Source of the DNA: UBA6898 sp964463135
Lineage (GTDB): Bacteria; Nitrospirota; Thermodesulfovibrionia; Thermodesulfovibrionales; UBA6898
Assembly (NCBI GenBank): GCA_964463135.1
Contig: CAYXBA010000009.1
Coordinates: 73,630 to 137,629 of the forward strand
Direction of reading: 5' to 3'
DNA: 64,000 nucleotides
Part shown: one piece after another, positions 42,853 through 51,405 of the stretch
Layout: the number at the start of each line of letters is the position of its first letter
Position numbering within the stretch: position 1 is the stretch's first letter
Made by a program: the position numbers and the translations under genes
Notes under the pieces: generated by a model
Told to the model about the DNA's origin: nothing
The model's input: the letters and a program-made list of their open reading frames with translations, nothing else
Database searches by the model: none

Positions 42853-43966
42853 CGACAGACGGCGTCTCTTTTTTCTGGGATTCCTTTCTCATGGAATCCT
42901 CGAGCGCCTTGTCTGTCTCTTCCAAACGGATCTTTGAATATTCCGTATCGCTGATGATGTCAATGTCCCAGCCGGTGAGCTTCATGGCAAGCCTCACGTT
43001 CTGGCCTTTCTTGCCGATCGCAAGAGAGAGCTGCTGGTCATTCACAACCACCATGGCGGTCTTGTCATCCTCGTTCACGCCGATCTTTTCGACACTGGCC
43101 GGGCTGAGCGCACGGGCAATAAGCGTCCTCGGGTCGTCGGTCCAGGGAATGATATCGATCCTCTCGCCCCTGAGCTCACGGACAATGGCCTGCACCCGCG
43201 TGCCCTTCATGCCGACGCAGGAGCCGACCGGGTCAACTGCGGTGTCCTTTGACGTGACCGCGATCTTCGTACGTTCTCCCGGCTCGCGCACAATGCTCTT
43301 AATGATGACAAGGCCTTCGCTGATCTCCGGCACTTCCATCCTGAACAGCTCGCCGACAAACTGGGGCGCTGTCCTGCTGATAATGATCTCAGGCCCTTTT
43401 GACGTTACCTTCACCTCTTCAACGATCGCCTTTACCACGTCGCCGCGCTTAAGGTTCTCTGTCGGCAGCGTGTCTTTTATCGCAAGGTAAGCCTCTGTCT
43501 TGCCGAGATTGATGAAATACGCGCCCTTTTCTTTTCTCATGACAGAGCCGCTTACGATCTGGCCGGTCCTGTCCTTGAACTCACTGAAGATGACATCGCG
43601 CTCCGCCTCACGAACCCGCTGGAATATGACCTGCTTCGCCGTCTGGGCAGCGATCCTGCCAAGGTCGTGGAGATCGAGATTAAAATCGACCGAATCGCCT
43701 TCCTTCTTCTCCGGATCGATCGCCCTGGCGTCCTTGACCGAGATCTCCTGGTCTGGATCAGCCACTTCTGCAACAACCTGCTTCGTCTCAAAAACGCGGA
43801 TATCGCATTTTTTTCTGTCAATGGTCAGATGTATGTTTGTCCTGCCGCCATATTTCTTTCTCATGGCAGAAAGCAGCGCAGATTCCAGGGCCTCTACCAT
43901 GATCTCCTTGGCGATGCCCTTTTCCCTGCTTATCTGTTCGATCACGTGACACAGTTCTTTTGTCAT
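42845..43966 (-). CDS. nusA: Transcription termination/antitermination factor NusA
   Basis: The 373-residue protein has the N-terminal RNA-polymerase-binding domain (EISREKGIAKEIMVEALESALLSAMRKKYG), an S1 domain (GQIVSGSVMRKEKGAYFINLGKTEAYL) and two KH domains (SRTAPQFVGELFRMEVPEI, VKAIV...GSCVGMKGTRVQAIVRELRGERIDIIPW, and AIGKKGQNVRLAMKLTGWDIDI). There is a short charged tail instead of the acidic repeats of E. coli, as in many phyla. It overlaps rimP by 4 bases. Confidence 0.97.
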   Translation of the reverse strand: MTKELCHVIEQISREKGIAKEIMVEALESALLSAMRKKYGGRTNIHLTIDRKKCDIRVFETKQVVAEVADPDQEISVKDARAIDPEKKEGDSVDFNLDLHDLGRIAAQTAKQVIFQRVREAERDVIFSEFKDRTGQIVSGSVMRKEKGAYFINLGKTEAYLAIKDTLPTENLKRGDVVKAIVEEVKVTSKGPEIIISRTAPQFVGELFRMEVPEISEGLVIIKSIVREPGERTKIAVTSKDTAVDPVGSCVGMKGTRVQAIVRELRGERIDIIPWTDDPRTLIARALSPASVEKIGVNEDDKTAMVVVNDQQLSLAIGKKGQNVRLAMKLTGWDIDIISDTEYSKIRLEETDKALEDSMRKESQKKETPSVDA

Positions 43967-44427
43967 TTCAGTTCTATCTCCAATCTTGCCCGAGAGATGG
44001 TATCAAAGGGTATGGGCAGATTCTGCCCGTCCCCGGTTATCAGGGTTATCACATCACCCTGAACAGCCATAATCCTGCCGATCAGCACATTCTTGCCATC
44101 AACAGTTTTTTTCTTCATAACCACCTTTGCCAGCTTACCCACAGACTGATCATAATGCCTCAGCTTCTTCAACTGCCGGTCAAGGCCAGGGGAAGAGACC
44201 TCCAGCACAAAGGCTGTCGATATAGGGTCCTCCACGTCGATCAGCGCCGAAAGCGATCTGCTGAATTTCGCGCACTCATCAAGAGAAACCCCCTCCTCCT
44301 TGTCAAGATACACCCGAACAAAGGGATTTCTCGCATTGCCGACGATCTCCACGTCATACACCCGGACCCCATGCTGTTCAGCAATGGATTCTGCCAACGC
44401 CGCTATCTTTTCCCGTATTTCTTCCAT
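43963..44427 (-). CDS. rimP: Ribosome maturation factor RimP
   Basis: The 154-residue protein matches RimP: REKIAALAESIAEQHGVRVYDVEIVG, NPFVRVYLDKEEGVSLDECAKFSRSLSALID, STAFVLEVSSPGLDRQLKK and a C-terminal SH3-like domain (GRIMAVQGDVITLIT). It assists 30S subunit assembly. The start chosen gives the family length; the longer frame to 44526 runs through a hairpin. No Shine-Dalgarno is visible; instead a terminator-like stem with a T-rich run lies immediately upstream. It is the first gene of the rimP-nusA-recG transcript. Confidence 0.93.
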   Translation of the reverse strand: MEEIREKIAALAESIAEQHGVRVYDVEIVGNARNPFVRVYLDKEEGVSLDECAKFSRSLSALIDVEDPISTAFVLEVSSPGLDRQLKKLRHYDQSVGKLAKVVMKKKTVDGKNVLIGRIMAVQGDVITLITGDGQNLPIPFDTISRARLEIELK

Positions 44428-44430
44428 AGA

Positions 44431-44458
44431 AAACAAAAGAGCGGGAAAGCCCACTCTT
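44431..44458 (-). promoter_or_regulatory. Terminator-like hairpin in the rimP leader
   Basis: On the minus strand AAGAGTGGG-cttt-CCCGCTCTT is followed by TTGTTTTC and then the rimP ATG a few bases later. A G+C-bearing stem with a U-rich tail is the form of an intrinsic terminator. Its place between the likely promoter region (44460-44690) and rimP suggests attenuation of the rimP-nusA operon, which is inference. Confidence 0.6.
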
Positions 44459-44690
44459 GATTTATTACTTCTCCGGATTAAAAAATAAAGTGTTTTAATT
44501 ATAGCAACGAAGCTTAAAAAATGCAACGCATTTGCGCCTTCATCTGCATTCCAGGCAGGAAAACAGTTATCAGTGCGCCAGCTATAAAAAACCGAAACTG
44601 TCCTTTACGAAAATTAATATTGCGATAATGTCCAATAAATATAATAATAACAAGTGAATATCATGAAAGATATAAAGAAGCACATAAGGC

Positions 44691-46085
44691 ATGAAGATCA
44701 CAGACACTGATAAGAACGTTCAGCCGGACAGATCTGAGTTCATCTCCCTGGACCTCATACCTGATCCTTTTATTATCCTGCTTCCGGACAACACCATTCT
44801 TGACGCCAATCTCAGTTTTTTTAACCTTATTGCAGAGGGAAAGGAAGCGGTCATCGGCAAGAAGTCCACTGAACTGCCCCTGCTCAGGGAACTGGCCAGA
44901 AAGATCTCCCAGTCGTTCCTTTCCGGATCAGAGGATTTTGAGAGGATCAACTTTCATAACAGGCATTTTGAAGTGCTTATCCTCCCCTTCAGGCAGAGCA
45001 ATGAGCCGTATCGTATCAGGCTTGTGCTGAAGGACATCACGAACTTTATCAGACTCGAAAAAGAGCTCCTGAAGAGGAACAAAGAGCTGATCATCATCAA
45101 TACGCTTTCGAGCGCCTTCATTTCATCGGAGAATATGGATATGGTCATGGAAGACCTGATCGAAAAGGTCCTGCTGATCACAGACTTTCACACAGGCTTT
45201 CTTATGATGGACGAGGATGGGCACCTGAAGCTCCTGACGAACAAAGGCATTTCTCCGGATCTGCAGACACTCATAGCCGGAGGGGGCCTGGAATCGCTCT
45301 GCAGCGATGCCCTCAAGATACAGGAGCCGATGTATATTGTTGAGCGGTCAGCGATCTCGAAGGTCCCGGTGCTTCGCGAAGAAGGCTTTGTATTCCTGGC
45401 TGCCATACCGCTGTTATCGAACCAGCGGCCGATAGGCCTGCTCTTCCTTGCCAGCAGGGTGAGCAGGGAGATGGATTTTGACTTTGCAGCACTCCTCTCA
45501 CTCGTCGGCAATCATGTCTCCCATATCATCGACAAGATCAAGCTCTTCCAGGAAACAAAGAGGCTCTCGGTCACTGACGGACTCACCGGCCTGTACAACA
45601 GCAGATATTTCTACAAATTTCTTGACCTCGAGATATCCAGGACCAAGCGGTACGGCAGCTCCTTCTCTCTCATGCTTTTTGACATCGACAACTTCAAACG
45701 GCTGAATGACACGTATGGTCACCAGGCAGGTGACGAAGTGCTTCAGGAACTCGCCAGGATCTTCAAGTCAGTTTCGAGAGAAACGGACATTGTGGTAAGG
45801 TATGGGGGCGAGGAATTTGTGATCATACTGCCGAACACGGCAGAAGAAGAGGCGATTGCCCTTGCGGACAGAGTACTGCATGCGGTGCAGGAGACCAGAA
45901 TAGCGATCAGTGCAGCGGAAAAAGTAAGTATTACGGTGAGCGGCGGCGTCGCTTCTTTTCCGCAGAATGCGTCCACGGCAAAGGGCCTGCTCAACGCGGC
46001 AGACAGCGCCATGTATGCAGCAAAGACAGCAGGCAAAAATACCATTATCTGTTATCAGGGGAAGATTCGTGAAAAAAGTATTTGA
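44691..46085 (+). CDS. PAS-GAF-GGDEF diguanylate cyclase
   Basis: The 464-residue protein has a PAS-like domain (residues 20-125, DLIPDPFIILLPDNTILDANLSF), a coiled-coil linker, a GAF-like domain (about 135-285, DFHTGFLMMDEDGHLKLLTNKG) and a GGDEF domain with DGLTGLYNSRYF and the intact active site GGEEF at residues 372-376. It should make c-di-GMP in the cytosol in response to a signal sensed by PAS or GAF. No membrane helix. It overlaps the start of korB by 17 bases. Confidence 0.92.
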   Translation: MKITDTDKNVQPDRSEFISLDLIPDPFIILLPDNTILDANLSFFNLIAEGKEAVIGKKSTELPLLRELARKISQSFLSGSEDFERINFHNRHFEVLILPFRQSNEPYRIRLVLKDITNFIRLEKELLKRNKELIIINTLSSAFISSENMDMVMEDLIEKVLLITDFHTGFLMMDEDGHLKLLTNKGISPDLQTLIAGGGLESLCSDALKIQEPMYIVERSAISKVPVLREEGFVFLAAIPLLSNQRPIGLLFLASRVSREMDFDFAALLSLVGNHVSHIIDKIKLFQETKRLSVTDGLTGLYNSRYFYKFLDLEISRTKRYGSSFSLMLFDIDNFKRLNDTYGHQAGDEVLQELARIFKSVSRETDIVVRYGGEEFVIILPNTAEEEAIALADRVLHAVQETRIAISAAEKVSITVSGGVASFPQNASTAKGLLNAADSAMYAAKTAGKNTIICYQGKIREKSI

Positions 46086-46818
46086 GAGACCCAGAAGCCT
46101 CAAACCGGCTGCTTTCCGGTACTGCCCGGGCTGCGGCCACAGCCTTGTGCACCGGCTTATTGCCGAAAGTATTGACGCGCTCGGCATCCGGGAACAGGTT
46201 GTCGGGATCGCACCGGTCGGCTGTGCTGTCTTTGCATCAGATTATTTTAATTTTGACATACTTGAAGCAGCCCATGGCAGGCCCCCTGCTGTAGCAACCG
46301 CTTTGAAAAGAGTGATGCCTGACAAGATCATCTTCTCTTACCAGGGAGACGGGGACCTTGCAGCGATCGGCACGTCAGAGATCATCCATGCGGCGAACCG
46401 TGGAGAGAACTTCTCGGTCTTCTTCATCAATAATGCGACCTATGGCATGACCGGTGGACAGATGGCGCCGACAACGATCACCGGCCAAAGAACTACCACT
46501 ACGCCCCGCGGCAGGGATGTGCAGACCACAGGCTATCCGCTCAAGGTGTCTGAACTCCTCTCGTCCATTGAAGGTGTGTCCTACGTCCAGCGTGTTGCAG
46601 TCGATTCATATAAGAACCTGGTAACAGCAAGAAAGGCCATAGAAAAGGCATTCAGATACCAGATCGAGGGCAAGGGGTTCAGTCTTGTCGAGATCCTTTC
46701 GCCCTGCCCTACCGACTGGGGCATGAGCCCAAGGGCTGCCTCTGAATGGGTCGGGAAGACCCTCTGCCAAACCTACCCACTCGGGCTAGTCAAAGACAAT
46801 TACCCGGGAATAGGCTAA
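46069..46818 (+). CDS. korB: 2-oxoacid:ferredoxin oxidoreductase, beta subunit
   Basis: The 249-residue thiamine-pyrophosphate subunit begins at a GTG with GGGGAAG upstream. It has FRYCPGCGHSLVHRLIAE, GCAVFASDYFN, the TPP motif YQGDGDLAAIGTSEIIHAANRGENF..FFINNATYGMTGGQMAPTT, and GFSLVEILSPCPTDWG. It converts a 2-oxoacid (probably 2-oxoglutarate) and CoA to acyl-CoA with reduced ferredoxin. The gamma subunit follows, but no alpha subunit gene is adjacent; the upstream gene is a diguanylate cyclase. Confidence 0.92.
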   Translation: MKKVFERPRSLKPAAFRYCPGCGHSLVHRLIAESIDALGIREQVVGIAPVGCAVFASDYFNFDILEAAHGRPPAVATALKRVMPDKIIFSYQGDGDLAAIGTSEIIHAANRGENFSVFFINNATYGMTGGQMAPTTITGQRTTTTPRGRDVQTTGYPLKVSELLSSIEGVSYVQRVAVDSYKNLVTARKAIEKAFRYQIEGKGFSLVEILSPCPTDWGMSPRAASEWVGKTLCQTYPLGLVKDNYPGIG

Positions 46819-46819
46819 T

Positions 46820-47362
46820 TTGGAGAAGAAGATCATCATCGCAGGCTCCGGAGGTCAGGGCATCCTCTTCCTCGGCAGGATGCTCATGTCAGCAGCCATG
46901 CACGAGGGCAGAGATGTCACCTGGTTCCCGTCATACGGTGCCGAGATGCGCGGGGGCACGGCAAACTGCACGGTCATCATCGCTGATGAAATGATCGGTT
47001 CTCCTGTAGTAACGACACCGGATATCCTCATCGTGATGAACAAGGTGTCACTCGACCGTTTTCTGCCTGGCCTCAGGAAAAAGGGCCTGCTCTTCTACGA
47101 CTCCTCGCTCATTCGCGGCAAGATAGCAAGGAAGGACGTGATCGCCATCCCGGTACCTTCAACCCGGATCGCAGGCGACATGGACAATCCAAAGTCAGCA
47201 AACATGGTGATGCTCGGCGCTTTCATCGCAAAAACAGCATTGCTCAAACCGGAAACCGTATTCAGCATATTCGAGGACAATGCCGATCCGAAAAAAGCGG
47301 CCGCGTTTGCGGTCAACAAAGGGCTCGTCCGAAAGGGGATGGACTGCATTGAAAATACGTAA
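46820..47362 (+). CDS. korC: 2-oxoacid:ferredoxin oxidoreductase, gamma subunit
   Basis: The 180-residue protein starts at TTG one base after the korB stop and shows the gamma-subunit pattern EKKIIIAGSGGQGILFLGRMLMSAA, PSYGAEMRGGTANCTVIIAD, SPVVTTPDILIVMNKVSLDRF and KSANMVMLGAFI. It forms part of the CoA-binding region of the Kor/Por complex. The alpha subunit must be encoded elsewhere. It overlaps the ArgA-like gene by 14 bases. Confidence 0.9.
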   Translation: MEKKIIIAGSGGQGILFLGRMLMSAAMHEGRDVTWFPSYGAEMRGGTANCTVIIADEMIGSPVVTTPDILIVMNKVSLDRFLPGLRKKGLLFYDSSLIRGKIARKDVIAIPVPSTRIAGDMDNPKSANMVMLGAFIAKTALLKPETVFSIFEDNADPKKAAAFAVNKGLVRKGMDCIENT

Positions 47363-47801
47363 GGCCCATATCACAGACATCAGGGATATCCAGAAGCTCG
47401 TGAACGAATTCGCCCGCAAAGAGCAGATGATACCGCGCTCTCTCAACGAGCTGTATGAAAATCTCAGGGACTTCGTGGTTGCCGAAGAAAAGAAAAAACT
47501 CGTAGGGGTCTGCGCCCTGCATGTCCTCTGGGAGGATCTTGCCGAGGTCCGTTCGCTCGCCGTGAAAAAAGAGTCCCACCGGATGGGCATCGGCCGAAAG
47601 ATGGTTGAGCGCTGTCTGGAAGAAGCAAAAGAACTCGGCGTCAAGCGGGTCTTTGTTCTGACGTATCAGCCAGAGTTCTTCAAGAAATTAGGCTTCAAGG
47701 ACACGGACAAGGCGGAACTGCCGCAGAAGATCTGGGGCGACTGCATCCGCTGTCCCAAATTCCCCGAGTGTGACGAGCATGCGCTTATAAGGCATGTCTA
47801 A
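47349..47801 (+). CDS. GNAT acetyltransferase, ArgA-like
   Basis: The 151-residue single-domain GNAT begins at TTG (KIRKAHITDIRDIQKLVNEFA). The acetyl-CoA loop is RSLAVKKESHRMGIGRKMVERCLEEA, followed by VFVLTYQPEFFKKLGF. The C-terminal WGDCIRCPKFPECDEHAL with three cysteines is typical of the short N-acetylglutamate synthase-like family (COG1246). If so, it makes N-acetylglutamate for arginine synthesis. It overlaps korC and is co-transcribed with the oxidoreductase genes. Confidence 0.82.
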   Translation: MKIRKAHITDIRDIQKLVNEFARKEQMIPRSLNELYENLRDFVVAEEKKKLVGVCALHVLWEDLAEVRSLAVKKESHRMGIGRKMVERCLEEAKELGVKRVFVLTYQPEFFKKLGFKDTDKAELPQKIWGDCIRCPKFPECDEHALIRHV

Positions 47802-47822
47802 CCTTTTTTAATTACCTGATTC

Positions 47823-48377
47823 ATGCCACAGTCCATGGCCGCGTCACAGCCGCTTGAGCCGGACTCTCTGCTCAGGGACCATACTTTTCTTTTCACGGAT
47901 GACCTGAAGGATCTCCCCATTCTGGATCTTGCCTGCGGCGACGGCCATAATGGCCTGTTCCTCGCATCACAAGGTTTTTCAGTGGTACTTGCAGACCGGT
48001 CAGAAGAGGCACTGAAACAGGCAGACGATGCTGCCGCATCTCTCGGCCTTACCTTAGAACTCAAACAGATCGACCTTGAACAGTCAAACAGCGATCCGTT
48101 TGCAGATGACCTATTCAGCGCAGTCCTTGTATTCCGCTATCTCCACCGGCCTCTGATCCCTGTCATCAAAAAACACATCCGGAAAGGCGGCCTGCTCATG
48201 TATGAGACCTTTACCATAGAACAGGCAGAGTTCGGAAAGCCAAAAAATCCGTTACACCTGCTCAGGCAGGGAGAACTGCTTTCATGGTTCCAGGACTGGG
48301 AGATCATTCATTCCTTTGAGGGTATAAAAGAAAGCCCGCGAAAGGCCATTGCGCAGCTCATCTGCAGAAAATCGTAA
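47823..48377 (+). CDS. Class I SAM-dependent methyltransferase
   Basis: The 184-residue protein has a short leader, then SAM motif I ILDLACGDGHNGLFLASQG, an acidic end of beta-2 (VVLADRSEEAL), motif II-IV FADDLFSAVLVFRYLHRPLIP and IRKGGLLMYETFT. The MYETFT.EQ segment and size resemble TehB-like methyltransferases that act on small molecules such as oxyanions, but the substrate is not known. It ends the korB-korC-GNAT run, 21 bases after the GNAT gene. Confidence 0.8.
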   Translation: MPQSMAASQPLEPDSLLRDHTFLFTDDLKDLPILDLACGDGHNGLFLASQGFSVVLADRSEEALKQADDAAASLGLTLELKQIDLEQSNSDPFADDLFSAVLVFRYLHRPLIPVIKKHIRKGGLLMYETFTIEQAEFGKPKNPLHLLRQGELLSWFQDWEIIHSFEGIKESPRKAIAQLICRKS

Positions 48378-48420
48378 GAAGTCGATAACTATTCATTACC
48401 CGCCGATGCAAATGCAGTGC

Positions 48421-49287
48421 TCAGGCATACCGCTCAATAATGTTCATGACGCTTTTCTTGAGCTCTTTCATCGTGGCAGGCTTCAACAGATACTGCAAAT
48501 TGTTCTTCTGGAAAAAGTCTGCATATCTCGCGGCGTCTCCGGAATAGAAAAGATACCTTTTCCCAATATCAGGGCACTCCTTTTGCGCCTCGGTATATAA
48601 CGCGATACCATCCATCGGCTGCATGCTGATATCGCTTACAATAACGTCAAAATAGCTGTAGCGCAATTTGTCAAGCGCTTCCCTGCCGTTTGTTGCGGTT
48701 TCCACAGACCAATCTGCCTCGAACAAGGTTCTGAGAAATGTGAGAATGATGGGCTCATCATCAACAAGCAGGATCCTGTTCCTCCAGGCAAGTGGAAGAT
48801 GCCTGAACTTCTCAAGATGCAGAAAAAATGCAGGGGTCTTCTCCATGAAATTCCTGATGAATTTCTCGTGTTTCTGGACCCTTGCCGCAATATCAAAACA
48901 ACCAGCAGCATTTTCGGCAAAAGAGTTCACTGTATATAGGAAGATGGGATTCCACTCAGAGAACTCAGTCTCGATTATGCAGTCAAACAGTTCATCTTTG
49001 GTAAACATCCCCCTGATGATCTTTTCCCTGCCTTCAATGAACAGTTTCTCAAGTCTCAATGCAGTCTCGATATCCAGATCAACAGGAGGTGCAAATGTAG
49101 CTTCAGGCAGACACCCAAGTGCTTTTTCCATCAACTCTTTATGCCAGCTTTCATCATCTGCCAACGTAGTCAGAAAAGAGGAAAGCTCTCTCTCATTGCT
49201 GAATGATTCAGCCGCTGCACGATAGAAGTCACGGGCAACTGTTTCCATCGTAATAAGCCATGTCACGGTTGTTTTCATCTGCTCCAT
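48421..49287 (-). CDS. Ferritin-like domain fused to a response-regulator receiver
   Basis: The 288-residue protein has two parts. Residues 1-155 form a four-helix ferritin/rubrerythrin-like domain: METVARDFYRAAAE (Glu15), DDESWHKELME (Glu46-x-x-His49), FDCIIETEFSEW (Glu107/Glu111) and QKHEKFI (His140-Glu141). These residues are spaced like a carboxylate-bridged di-iron site. Residues 170-288 form a complete CheY-like receiver with VDDEP (Asp176/177), phospho-acceptor Asp219 (VIVSDISM) and LLKPATM (Lys). The fusion has no DNA-binding or enzymatic output. It may couple iron, oxygen or peroxide sensing to a phosphorelay. No kinase is adjacent. Confidence 0.82.
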   Translation of the reverse strand: MEQMKTTVTWLITMETVARDFYRAAAESFSNERELSSFLTTLADDESWHKELMEKALGCLPEATFAPPVDLDIETALRLEKLFIEGREKIIRGMFTKDELFDCIIETEFSEWNPIFLYTVNSFAENAAGCFDIAARVQKHEKFIRNFMEKTPAFFLHLEKFRHLPLAWRNRILLVDDEPIILTFLRTLFEADWSVETATNGREALDKLRYSYFDVIVSDISMQPMDGIALYTEAQKECPDIGKRYLFYSGDAARYADFFQKNNLQYLLKPATMKELKKSVMNIIERYA

Positions 49288-49376
49288 GCCCCTTTATCCT
49301 GTTTCAGAATAATGATCTGTCTGCCATTGAATTGTACACCATACGAAGCGGTCAGCGCCGCCTTTACAGCATTATT

Positions 49377-51284
49377 TTACCCTTCCCTGAAGGACATTTT
49401 CAGCTCATAGACCCCAGCCTCTGCCCGCCGCTCGACAATAAAGCCCATCTTCTCGAAGAGCTGGAGCATAGGCCGGTTGTCCATCAGCACCTCTGCAGTA
49501 AAGCCATGGAGCCCGTTCCGCTTTGCAAGCAGTGTAATATACCCGAGCAGTTCCAGACCTATGCCCTTGCTCTGCTGATCGTCACGCACAACAAAAGCGA
49601 CCTCCGCGGTATGGGTCTTTTCATCAATATAATACTGCGCCATGCCGACGATCGATTCCATGCCGTCCCGCTCCAGAATGGCCAGGATCACCATCTCCCG
49701 CGTGTAGTCGATCACCACAAATTTCTGGAGCTGTTCATGCGGCATGGAATTCCTTGTCGATATGAAGCGGTGATACATGCAGTCTGACGACAGATCATAG
49801 AAGAAGTCCTTCAGCAGGTGTTCGTCGGTCATGCGCACAGGCCGCATCAGCAAACGAAGACCGCTCTTCGTGGTCCTGTGTGCCTCCAGACCGGCAGGAT
49901 ATACCCCTGCCTCTCCCGGTATAAAGGCCTGGTCCTTATAGATAAAATTGAGCTTCTTCGCCTCATCGATCAGCCCGCTTCTGAACTTTGGATGGGCAAT
50001 CGCTATAAGGTCCATGGCGCGCTCTCTGATGTTCTTGCCGTGGAGATAGGCAATGCCATATTCGGTCACTACGTAATGAAGGTCGCCCCGGGTAAGGGTA
50101 ACGCCTGCGCCTTCCCGCAGATACGGAACAATTCTCGAGACAGAATCATTTTCCGCTGTTGACTGGATGGCAAGGATCGTCTTGCCGCCGTCGGAGAGGA
50201 TCGCACCCCGCATAAAATCGGCCTGGCCGCCGATGCCGCTGAAAAAGAATTTACCGAGGGACTCTGCCGTCGCCTGCCCGGTGAGGTCTATTTCGAGTGC
50301 GCTGTTGATCGCGGTCACATTTCTGTTCCGTGAGATGGTGAGGGGGTTGTTCGTATAGCTTACCGGCCTGAACTCGATGCTCGGATTGTCATGGATATAA
50401 TCATAGGTCTCCCGCTTCCCCATGCAGAAGGCTGCGACGGTCTTATCACGGTTCAGCTCCTTCAGGGAATTGTCTATGACTCCGCTTTTCATAAGGTCCA
50501 TAATGCCGTCGGTAAAAAGCTCTGTATGGACCCCAAGATGCTTCTTGTCCCTGAGGTGCTCAAGGATAGCGTTCGGTATGCTGCCATAACCGACCTGGAT
50601 CGTGTCGCCGTCCTGAATGATCTGAGCAACAAATTTGCCGATCTTGCCGGCTATCTCATCGGATACGATTGTCTCAAACTCAAGCAGCGGTTCGTCATGC
50701 GGCAGCAGAAAATCAATATCACTGACATGTACAAAGGTATCTCCATGCACACGCGGCATCTCTGAATTCATCTGGGCGATGACCACCTCGGCATTGTCCA
50801 CTGCGGATTTCACAATGTCAACGCTTATACCCAGGCTCACGTACCCATGTGCATCCGGCAGCGAGGTCTGGATAAGCGCTATGTCTATGGGCACGCGTTT
50901 TTCGTTGAAAAGACGGGGAACGCTCGAGAGAAATATGGGCGTGTAGTCAGCAAGACCGGCGTTCACAGCATCGCGTGCAGTATTGCCGATGAAAAAAGAG
51001 TTGAATCTGAAGTTGTCCTTGTACTGCGCCTCTGCATAGGAGTTCACACCGAGGTTCCAGATCTGAAGCAGTTCGGTGTCGACAAAGGCCTTGGGATTGG
51101 CCTGGATATAGCGTATCATGGCCTTCACCAGATATTGGGGTTCGCCGCAGCCGGTGCCGATGAAGATATGGTCGCCCGGATGAATATGACCGAAGATACG
51201 GTCCTCAGGCGCGAACTTTCCGGGATAGTTCTTTTGTATTTCCTGGAGCCTGTCATCATTGTGTTCATGTCTCATTGTCTGCAT
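49377..51284 (-). CDS. Acetyl-CoA hydrolase/CoA-transferase fused to a GNAT domain
   Basis: The 635-residue protein has an N-terminal acetyl-CoA hydrolase/4-hydroxybutyrate CoA-transferase region (residues 1-470): HPGDHIFIGTGCGEPQYL, GYGSIPNAILEHL, the catalytic-Glu segment GVHTELFTDGIMDL, and GIGGQADFMRGA. Residues 480-635 form a GNAT domain (LRLLMRPVRMTDEHLLKDFF, VRDDQQSKGIGLELLGYI, QLFEKMGF). It probably moves CoA between acetyl- and other acyl groups. The GNAT part could self-acetylate or regulate, as in other such fusions. It is monocistronic; the 89 bases before the ferritin-REC gene hold nothing else. Confidence 0.9.
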   Translation of the reverse strand: MQTMRHEHNDDRLQEIQKNYPGKFAPEDRIFGHIHPGDHIFIGTGCGEPQYLVKAMIRYIQANPKAFVDTELLQIWNLGVNSYAEAQYKDNFRFNSFFIGNTARDAVNAGLADYTPIFLSSVPRLFNEKRVPIDIALIQTSLPDAHGYVSLGISVDIVKSAVDNAEVVIAQMNSEMPRVHGDTFVHVSDIDFLLPHDEPLLEFETIVSDEIAGKIGKFVAQIIQDGDTIQVGYGSIPNAILEHLRDKKHLGVHTELFTDGIMDLMKSGVIDNSLKELNRDKTVAAFCMGKRETYDYIHDNPSIEFRPVSYTNNPLTISRNRNVTAINSALEIDLTGQATAESLGKFFFSGIGGQADFMRGAILSDGGKTILAIQSTAENDSVSRIVPYLREGAGVTLTRGDLHYVVTEYGIAYLHGKNIRERAMDLIAIAHPKFRSGLIDEAKKLNFIYKDQAFIPGEAGVYPAGLEAHRTTKSGLRLLMRPVRMTDEHLLKDFFYDLSSDCMYHRFISTRNSMPHEQLQKFVVIDYTREMVILAILERDGMESIVGMAQYYIDEKTHTAEVAFVVRDDQQSKGIGLELLGYITLLAKRNGLHGFTAEVLMDNRPMLQLFEKMGFIVERRAEAGVYELKMSFREG

Positions 51285-51405
51285 CACCCCTCTGTATGTT
51301 CAGTATATCAGATGCCGGTTCCTCCGTGATGAAATCATTTTTTTGCTGGCAAGAGCATGGAACTTCTGTTATAGTCTTAATAAAAATCAGCATGCCGGAG
51401 GGACT

